The notes below the pieces were generated by a model. The model had not been told where the DNA came from. It made no database searches and worked only from the letters and a program-made list of their open reading frames with translations. Shown piece after piece: positions 24,343 to 30,344 of a DNA stretch of 30,344 bases (position 1 is its first letter; each line of letters begins with the position of its first letter). The DNA is from CAZJHX01 sp964545715 (GTDB lineage: Bacteria > Myxococcota_A > UBA9042 > GCA-2863065): assembly GCA_964545715.1 (NCBI GenBank), contig CAZJHX010000133.1, positions 1 to 30,344 on the forward strand, read 5' to 3'. The translations under genes were made by a program, and so were the position numbers.

Positions 24343-27300
24343 ATGGCGCGTCGTGTATTCAGCTTTGTGTTGTGCGTTGGCCTGGCGCTTGGTTGTGGAG
24401 ACACAACAACAGCGCCACAGGCCGAGACCACGGTAGCGGGCGAGTTGAGTGTCACAATTGAACAACCCGAGGACGGCCAGTGGGTCGCCGGGGCGGTAAT
24501 GTTGCGCGGCGTGGTGACGCCGGCTCAAGAGGGCTGGACCGCGGTTTGGGAGTCCAGCGTGTCCGGTGTGCTGCACGAGGGCGTGACGGACGCCGAGGGT
24601 GTCGCCGAGCTTGAAAAATCCTACGTAGAGCCCGGGCCGCATACGATCACGCTGACGGTGACCACCGCCGACGGGCGAGAGGTCTCCGACGAGGTCCAGA
24701 TAACCAGTCTGGGCACGGTGCCGCAGCCGATTGTGCAGATCTCTCCGACCGCGCCGACGACGGTGGATTCGCTAAAGGCCATCGCGACGCTGACCGCCGA
24801 CTTCGGCGTGCTGTATGCGTGGACAAAAGACGGCGCTGTGACCACGGAAGACGGCCAGACGGTCGACGCGTCCAAGACGGCTAAAGGCGAGACCTGGAGC
24901 GTCAGCGTGGTGCAGACCTGGGGCGACCAGCAGGGCGAGGCCGCCACGGCGGAGATCGTGGTCCTGAACACGCCGCCGACGGCGCCCGTCATCGCCATCG
25001 ACCCGGCCGCGGGCGACCTGGCGACGCTGTTCACGTGCGTGGTGACCGAGGCGTCCTTCGATGCTGACGGCGCCACGACCGCGACGGCGATCGGCATCAC
25101 GGTCAACGGACACCTCAACGACGGCGCGGGTGTGGGGCCGACGTCCGCGGCCACGCTGGTGCGCGAGGACGGCACGGCGGCGAGCCACGGCGACATCATC
25201 CAATGCACGGCGACGGCGACCGACGGCGAGACGGCCGGCCCCAACGGCTTCAGCGACATGGTGGTGCTCACGCCGACGACCGAGGACATCTTTGGCTCCG
25301 ACGTCGGGTTTGACGGCGAGATCGACGGCGACACAGGCGCCAAGGTCTTTGACGCCGACGCGGACGGCACGGCGAACTTCGGCCCCTTCGAGGGGGTCCA
25401 GGTGACGGGCAAGGTGTCCAAGGGCGGCGACGGGGACCCGATCACGTGGTGCCTGGAGACGGTGCAGCCGGTCAACGTGGACCTGCCGCTGCTGCAGCTT
25501 TTGGATGTCGACCTCAACGTGTGCCAGGACGAGAACGGCGACGTGATCAGCGAGCTGGTCGGGCTGGTGGTCATCGAGGGCGAGCAGGCGGCGGTCATGG
25601 GCACGCTCACCGTTGGGCTGGACTGGACCATGGCGCTGAGCATCGACGCGATCGGTCTCTTTGACGCGCAGGTGACGCAGCTGGCGGTGGACTACGCAAA
25701 GGCCGACACCGCGCTGACGGTCAGCTTTGATGTCCACGGGCACGGGGCGCCGCTGGCGGTGACCGGCGCGTTTACGCCCGAGGCGGACTTTGAGCTGGAC
25801 GCTGAGGTGATCCAGGGCGCTGAGTGGGCGCCGCCGCCGTGGGTTCTGGTGACGGACGCAACCGGCATCTTCACTCGCCTCGACGGCGCTGTCGGGGCGG
25901 ATATGACGGTGGTCGGTGAGGGCGCGCTGGGGCCGTTTGATCTGACGCTGACCGGCGATCTGCAGGCATCTGGCGGGCTTATCTCCGGCTGCCTGACCGG
26001 CACCGACGAGAACGGCGCCGGGGTGCCGCCGGGCGTGGACCTGCTGGGGCTGGGCGTCATGAAGGCGGCGGCGGTCGACGTGAGCGGCTGCCTGGTGGAC
26101 CAGGAGGTCGTGGTCGACAGCGCCCAGATGAACCTGACGGTGCTCGGACAGGTTTACGAGGGGGTCGAGGCCACGTCGTTTGCGACCAGCCCGGCGCCCT
26201 ACGTGGTCGCGGGTGTGGGCGCGCTGCCCGACGGCACGGCTCAAGGTGAGGCGGGTACCTTTGTGCTGCCCAACGGCGCGATCATGCTGGCCAACGGCAA
26301 CCTGCAGCCGCCGGCGGGCTTCAACGCTGCGGCCGGCGTGGAGCTGCTGCCCGATGGCGCGTTCATCGACGCTGACGGTCTGGTTCTGACGGAAGGCGTG
26401 TTCATCGACGCGACGGGCAAGACCTTCTCCCTGGCTGACGGCAGCGTCACCCTGGCGAGCGGGGTCGTGCACTCGTTCGACGGACCCTGGCTGCTGCCCG
26501 AGGGCGCGGCGCTGGCCGGTGGCGAGACCACGATGCCGCTGGGCACCTGGGAGATCCCGGCGGGATCGGTGCTGCTGCCGGGGCAGTCCGTATATATCGA
26601 CGCCACGGGCCAGATCCGGACCCCGCTGGGTGAGCTCAGTGAGGCAGGGGACGGCTTTGATCCGTTTGCGCAGGGCGTCGCGATTCCGGACGGCGCCTTC
26701 TTGATGCCCAACGGGTCGGTCGTGCTGGCGGATTATTCGTTCATGGCGCCGGCCGGCTTCTCGGTGGACGGCCCGGTCTATACCAGCGCCGACGGGGTGT
26801 CCTGGGACCCGAGCACCGGGGCGTTTATCGACGCGGATGGTGTGACGACGCTGATCGACGCGGGGCAGGCGCTGGCGGATGGGACGCTGGTGCCGCCGCC
26901 GCAGATTCTGGTCAAGCACAGCGGCTGGTCGCTGCAGTTCAACGTGGCCGTGCTGGGATTGACCGATGATCTGACCGAGACCGGCGCCGAGCTGACGGTG
27001 GCGGAGGCGGGCGTCTTTGCGCAGCTGTACGGCGACATGAGCTTGAACACGGGCTCGAGCGCGCTGCCTGTGACGACCAGCGGCGCGGTGCTGGCGACCG
27101 GCGATGTCACGATGCAGCTGGGCCTGTTGGCCGAGCAGACGTGGGTGCCGCTGCCCGAGCAGACGGACCTGGGCTTTGGAACGGTGCACGGCGCGCTGAC
27201 ACACTCAGCGGGCCAGTCGGCCGCGGATCTGGTGGCCCGCAACACGCCGGCGCAGGTGCCGCCGCCGCAGATCATCGGTGGGCTGGAGATCGGTGCGGCG

Positions 27301-30228
27301 TCGGGTGCGGCGTCCCTGGCCGAGGGCGACTGGACGGTGGAGGTCACGGCCCCCGTGGACACCTCGCTCAACGAGGGGCTGGTCTCGGTCGCGGGCGCCT
27401 TCAACATCACCGCGGACGCGTTTGGTTTTGCCGGCAAGCTGGCGGCGCTGGGCGGCCAGGTGGCGGTGAACGCGGGGTTGACGAGCACGGCGGGCGCGAT
27501 CAGCGCGTACCAGCTGACGGGCGGCACAGACTTCAACGTGCCGGGCGCCGAAGGGACCGTCCTGCTGACCGATGGCGCGCTGACCTATGACTACAAGGCG
27601 GACGACGACATCACGATCACCGCGGACGGCACGCTGACGGCGCTGGGCCTGGCGTTTGACCTGGCTACGGAGATCATCGGGGACGGCGGATTCCTGTTCG
27701 AGGGCGCGCCGCAAACCGGCCTGCTCAAAGGGCTGCCGGCCACCGGGATCACGGCGGAGATCGACGGCTACGGCGCGGTCATCACGGGCACGGTCACCGT
27801 GGCGGAGGACGTGTTCGACGGCGAGATCAAGGGCTCGTGGGCGTCCGATGAGGACTTTGAGCTGGAGGGCGCCGCCGAGGTGGACTACGGCGTGGACGTG
27901 GCGCTGGAGACCAAGGTGAAGATCGCGCCCGACGGCGGGCATCTGGACGTGGGCATCAACGTGGCGGGCGACAAGCCGATGCCGGTCAGCGGGCTGCTCT
28001 CGGGCGAGCTCACGTACGCGGACGGCGCCTTTGTCTATGACGTGTCGGGCGATGTGGATGCCTCGCTCGGCGGCCTGGAGCTGATCGATGCGGTGGGCTC
28101 GCTGTCTCCGGGGGCCGGCCTGGTGTTCTCGGGGACCGCGGACGTGGGCTTTTCGGAGCCGGTCGTCTCGGCAAAAGCGGAGCAGGACGGCGACGCGCTG
28201 GTGTTCTCGGGTGACATCGAGGCGACGCTGAAGTCCGGTGCGGTCGAGATCGAGGGCAGCGTTAGTCTGGATGCCGACGGGCTGGACCTCAACGACGTGG
28301 AGCTGACGGCGCTTGGCGGAACGGCGTCGATCGCCGAGGCGTCGCTGCCGCTGGCGGACGGGGCGGTCCAGGACTTCAGCCTGGGTGGTGATGCGGCGCT
28401 GGCGCCGGGCCCTGCGGACAGTCCGCACCCGCTCGACGACGGGACCTTGAACCTGCACTACGACGGCAAGGGCGAGACCGAGGTGACGGCGGCCGGGACG
28501 TTGGACGCGCTGGAGTTTGAGTTTGAGTTGAGCACGGACATCGCGGACGACGGCAGCTATCTGTTTGCGGGGGAGCCGCAGGCGGGCGATCTGAGCGGGC
28601 TGCCGGCGACGGATGTGACCGCGGCCTTGTCTGAGGATGGGGTTGTGATGTCGGGCCAGCTGCCGGAGGACGACCTCTTCGACGGCGCGATCAGCGGCCC
28701 GTACAACAGCGACTCCGACTTCTCGCTGTCGGGGACGACGGACAGCGACTACAACCCGGACATCGCGCTGGATACCACCGTGTCGGTCGGTCCCAACGGC
28801 GGCGAGCTGCAGGTGGCGCTGAACCCGGACGAGCCGGCGGCGGAGATCGCGGGGACGGCCAGCGGCGATCTCTCTTACGACGAGGAGTACCAGTACCACT
28901 TGACGGGCCCCGCCGACCTGCACCCGGCGGAGCTGGAGTTGGATGACGCGGCGGTCGTCGTGGACAGCGAGACGGGCATCGCGGCCAGCGGGCTGGCGGA
29001 TGTCGGCGTGGGCACACCCGAGGTCGTGGCCGAGTTTGAGCCGGGCATCGCGGGCTACGAGTTTGCCGGCGACTTTGCGCAGGAGCTGAACGGGTCGGTC
29101 GAGGCGGCCGGATCGGTGGTCATCGGGGAGAGCATCGAGTTGGTGGAGCCCACCCTGAGCGGTCTGGGCGGCGCCGCGGACGTGGCCTCGCAGACGCTGA
29201 CGGCCTCAGAGGGTGAGATCGAGCCGTATACGCTGTTTGGCCTGACGGATCTCGAGGTTGGTCCCGACGGCGACCACCCGCTGACGGGCGGCGGGCTGGA
29301 GGTCAAAGTGCTGGGTGGCGACGCCGATCCGCACGTCAGCGCGGCGGGCAAGATGGATGTGGGTGGGCAGCCGAGCGCCATGCTGCAGGCCGTGGTGAGC
29401 GAGGCCGGCGACTACGCGTTCAGTGGACCGACGAACCTGCCGCTGGACCTGGCGAAGCTGGGCGCGGGCGCGGCGACGATAAGCAACTCAAAGGCGGCGC
29501 AGTTTGCCGGTCAGCTGACCCAGGCGCCCTTTGACAGCGACAACTTCGAGATCAACATCGAGCCGACCGGCGACATGCAGATCACGGTCAAGGTCGACAT
29601 CGGCAAGCCGGTGCTGAGCATCAAAGGCAGCATGACGTACACGTACTGCGCCACGACGGGCCCGCAGTACTGCAGCAAGCTGGGCACCACCTTTGTCGGC
29701 GACGCCACGTTCAACCTGGTGGGCCTGGTGAACCTGGAGATGCAGGCCAGCGCGGTCTCCAACCTGGCCGGCGAGCTGATCGCCACCATCAAGGGCCAGG
29801 GAGACATCACGCTGCCGGGCGGCTTTACGCTGACGTCAGGCTCCTGGCTGTACGAGGACGACGAGGTCTGCTTCTACGGCGACTTCCTGGGCAACGAGAA
29901 CGTGGGTACCTGCCTGCCGGCGAAGGGCGACTTCACCTTCAAGGCCGCGCCGCCCAAGCTGTGGCTGACCATCGCCCAGACCTGCCTGCCGTTCATCGGC
30001 TGCACCGGCCCGCACACATGCACGGTCGAGGGCGACGTGACCATGGTGTCCAAGAGCGGCGCGGTGACGGCGACCTTCTGCGGAGACGGCATCTGCCCGA
30101 GCCTGTCCCTGGCCACGAGCGGCTGCGAGACGGTCTCCAACGACTACAAGGTCAACGTATGCACCACCTTCGGCGTGCCGCTGACCAACCCGCTGGACTG
30201 CATTCAGTCGCTGCAGCCTTCGCTCTAG
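24343..30228 (+). CDS. Giant modular surface lipoprotein with internal duplications
   Basis: A 1961-residue protein of unknown function. The ATG at 24343 has GGAGG (24332-24336) six bases before it. The signal ends LALGC (Cys18), suggesting lipidation and an outer-surface or periplasmic site. Residues about 35-330 look like beta-sandwich (Ig/PKD-like) domains, for example a GPHTITLTVT strand. About 627-853 is a stretch of short repeats around LPDG, LPNG, LPEG and IPDG. From about 1073 a module of 283-289 residues occurs twice, then a third, diverged copy. The C-terminal region (from about 1766) has twelve Cys, probably in disulfides. Composition is strongly acidic and Gly/Ala/Asp-rich, as in many extracellular adhesin-like proteins. 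It is divergent from the POT operon and no enzyme motif is seen. A structural, adhesive or matrix role is only a guess. Confidence 0.88.
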   Translation: MARRVFSFVLCVGLALGCGDTTTAPQAETTVAGELSVTIEQPEDGQWVAGAVMLRGVVTPAQEGWTAVWESSVSGVLHEGVTDAEGVAELEKSYVEPGPHTITLTVTTADGREVSDEVQITSLGTVPQPIVQISPTAPTTVDSLKAIATLTADFGVLYAWTKDGAVTTEDGQTVDASKTAKGETWSVSVVQTWGDQQGEAATAEIVVLNTPPTAPVIAIDPAAGDLATLFTCVVTEASFDADGATTATAIGITVNGHLNDGAGVGPTSAATLVREDGTAASHGDIIQCTATATDGETAGPNGFSDMVVLTPTTEDIFGSDVGFDGEIDGDTGAKVFDADADGTANFGPFEGVQVTGKVSKGGDGDPITWCLETVQPVNVDLPLLQLLDVDLNVCQDENGDVISELVGLVVIEGEQAAVMGTLTVGLDWTMALSIDAIGLFDAQVTQLAVDYAKADTALTVSFDVHGHGAPLAVTGAFTPEADFELDAEVIQGAEWAPPPWVLVTDATGIFTRLDGAVGADMTVVGEGALGPFDLTLTGDLQASGGLISGCLTGTDENGAGVPPGVDLLGLGVMKAAAVDVSGCLVDQEVVVDSAQMNLTVLGQVYEGVEATSFATSPAPYVVAGVGALPDGTAQGEAGTFVLPNGAIMLANGNLQPPAGFNAAAGVELLPDGAFIDADGLVLTEGVFIDATGKTFSLADGSVTLASGVVHSFDGPWLLPEGAALAGGETTMPLGTWEIPAGSVLLPGQSVYIDATGQIRTPLGELSEAGDGFDPFAQGVAIPDGAFLMPNGSVVLADYSFMAPAGFSVDGPVYTSADGVSWDPSTGAFIDADGVTTLIDAGQALADGTLVPPPQILVKHSGWSLQFNVAVLGLTDDLTETGAELTVAEAGVFAQLYGDMSLNTGSSALPVTTSGAVLATGDVTMQLGLLAEQTWVPLPEQTDLGFGTVHGALTHSAGQSAADLVARNTPAQVPPPQIIGGLEIGAASGAASLAEGDWTVEVTAPVDTSLNEGLVSVAGAFNITADAFGFAGKLAALGGQVAVNAGLTSTAGAISAYQLTGGTDFNVPGAEGTVLLTDGALTYDYKADDDITITADGTLTALGLAFDLATEIIGDGGFLFEGAPQTGLLKGLPATGITAEIDGYGAVITGTVTVAEDVFDGEIKGSWASDEDFELEGAAEVDYGVDVALETKVKIAPDGGHLDVGINVAGDKPMPVSGLLSGELTYADGAFVYDVSGDVDASLGGLELIDAVGSLSPGAGLVFSGTADVGFSEPVVSAKAEQDGDALVFSGDIEATLKSGAVEIEGSVSLDADGLDLNDVELTALGGTASIAEASLPLADGAVQDFSLGGDAALAPGPADSPHPLDDGTLNLHYDGKGETEVTAAGTLDALEFEFELSTDIADDGSYLFAGEPQAGDLSGLPATDVTAALSEDGVVMSGQLPEDDLFDGAISGPYNSDSDFSLSGTTDSDYNPDIALDTTVSVGPNGGELQVALNPDEPAAEIAGTASGDLSYDEEYQYHLTGPADLHPAELELDDAAVVVDSETGIAASGLADVGVGTPEVVAEFEPGIAGYEFAGDFAQELNGSVEAAGSVVIGESIELVEPTLSGLGGAADVASQTLTASEGEIEPYTLFGLTDLEVGPDGDHPLTGGGLEVKVLGGDADPHVSAAGKMDVGGQPSAMLQAVVSEAGDYAFSGPTNLPLDLAKLGAGAATISNSKAAQFAGQLTQAPFDSDNFEINIEPTGDMQITVKVDIGKPVLSIKGSMTYTYCATTGPQYCSKLGTTFVGDATFNLVGLVNLEMQASAVSNLAGELIATIKGQGDITLPGGFTLTSGSWLYEDDEVCFYGDFLGNENVGTCLPAKGDFTFKAAPPKLWLTIAQTCLPFIGCTGPHTCTVEGDVTMVSKSGAVTATFCGDGICPSLSLATSGCETVSNDYKVNVCTTFGVPLTNPLDCIQSLQPSL
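27559..29590 (+). repeat. Tandem 283-289-residue coding module in the giant lipoprotein
   Basis: Matching landmarks: LLTDGALTYDY (residue 1074), PLDDGTLNLHY (1363) and LTGGGLEVKV (1647) open the copies. GLPATGITAEI (1130) and GLPATDVTAAL (1419) lie 289 residues apart. Further pairs are EDVFDGEIKGSW with DDLFDGAISGPY, and FSGTADVGF with ASGLADVGV. The third copy is shortened and runs into the C-terminal domain. Confidence 0.8.
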
Positions 30229-30250
30229 AGGCACCCTCCATCCGCTCCGA

Positions 30251-30288
30251 GCCGGCGCGCACCAGCCCTGTCGCATCCCTCCGCCGGC
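30251..30288 (+). terminator. Possible hairpin after the giant lipoprotein gene
   Basis: GCCGGCG (30251-30257) and CGCCGGC (30282-30288) could form a 7-bp stem with a 24-base loop, 22 bp after the stop. There is no T tract, so it is a weak candidate. Nothing else is recognisable in 30229-30344. Confidence 0.2.
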
Positions 30289-30344
30289 CCCTGGGGAGTC
30301 TGCCCAATATCTGCCTAATCAAGATGTCGCGCACCTCATCCCGC

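Noticed and set aside
24772..28923. Two long minus-strand open frames (810 and 572 codons)
   Set aside because: They are antisense shadows of the giant lipoprotein, with Arg/His/Gln-rich translations and no domains.

Overview
The window reads as chromosomal DNA of a high-GC, outer-membrane-bearing bacterium. Large cysteine-rich surface lipoproteins with thrombospondin type 3 (TSP3) calcium-binding repeats, a multi-domain DsbA-like lipoprotein, an MMPL/RND exporter with an outer-membrane barrel, and a lytic-transglycosylase-like/M23 fusion together suggest Myxococcota or a related deltaproteobacterial lineage. That placement is inference. I see no rRNA, tRNA, CRISPR array, integrase or transposase.

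Layout: (1) 1-5263, minus strand: a TSP3-repeat lipoprotein running off the left edge, downstream of a lipoprotein with three DsbA-like CPFC domains. (2) 5296-9200, plus strand: an Uup-type ABC-F ATPase translationally coupled to an S9 prolyl-oligopeptidase-family peptidase. (3) 9223-11606, minus strand: a DUF4143 ATPase with different base composition, then an Ldh-family NAD(P)-dependent dehydrogenase. (4) 11703-17412, plus strand: a TetR-MMPL exporter-LolA-like-outer membrane barrel operon, headed by two palindromic operators shared with the divergent dehydrogenase. (5) 17429-18513, minus strand: a STAS-like protein and a GNAT acetyltransferase. (6) 18552-20416, plus strand: a 2OG-Fe(II) oxygenase-like protein, a membrane protein and a second GNAT. 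(7) 20413-24259, minus strand: a POT peptide transporter, an L-threonine aldolase and an M23 peptidase in one operon. (8) 24343-30228, plus strand: a lipoprotein of about 1961 residues with internal duplications.

Two observations stand out. First, a structured element of about 160 bp occurs twice (15723-15884 and 21716-21878), in the same orientation relative to transcription. Each copy begins at the stop codon of one operon gene and ends just before the start codon of the next. Its ends form a stem of about 24 bp with compensatory changes between copies. The 5' arm contains the stop codon; the 3' arm contains the GAGGA Shine-Dalgarno of the next gene. Second, the TSP3 gene keeps an exact 129-bp (43-codon) period through two in-frame UGA codons that replace both cysteines of one CxxC pair. 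This is either a UxxU selenocysteine candidate, a recent double nonsense lesion, or a sequence error.

Working together: the triple-DsbA lipoprotein could fold its cysteine-rich TSP3 neighbour. The TetR operon looks like a regulated export route from inner to outer membrane. The POT-aldolase-M23 operon combines peptide uptake, amino-acid breakdown and cell-wall turnover. These links rest on gene order and family knowledge, not on direct evidence.
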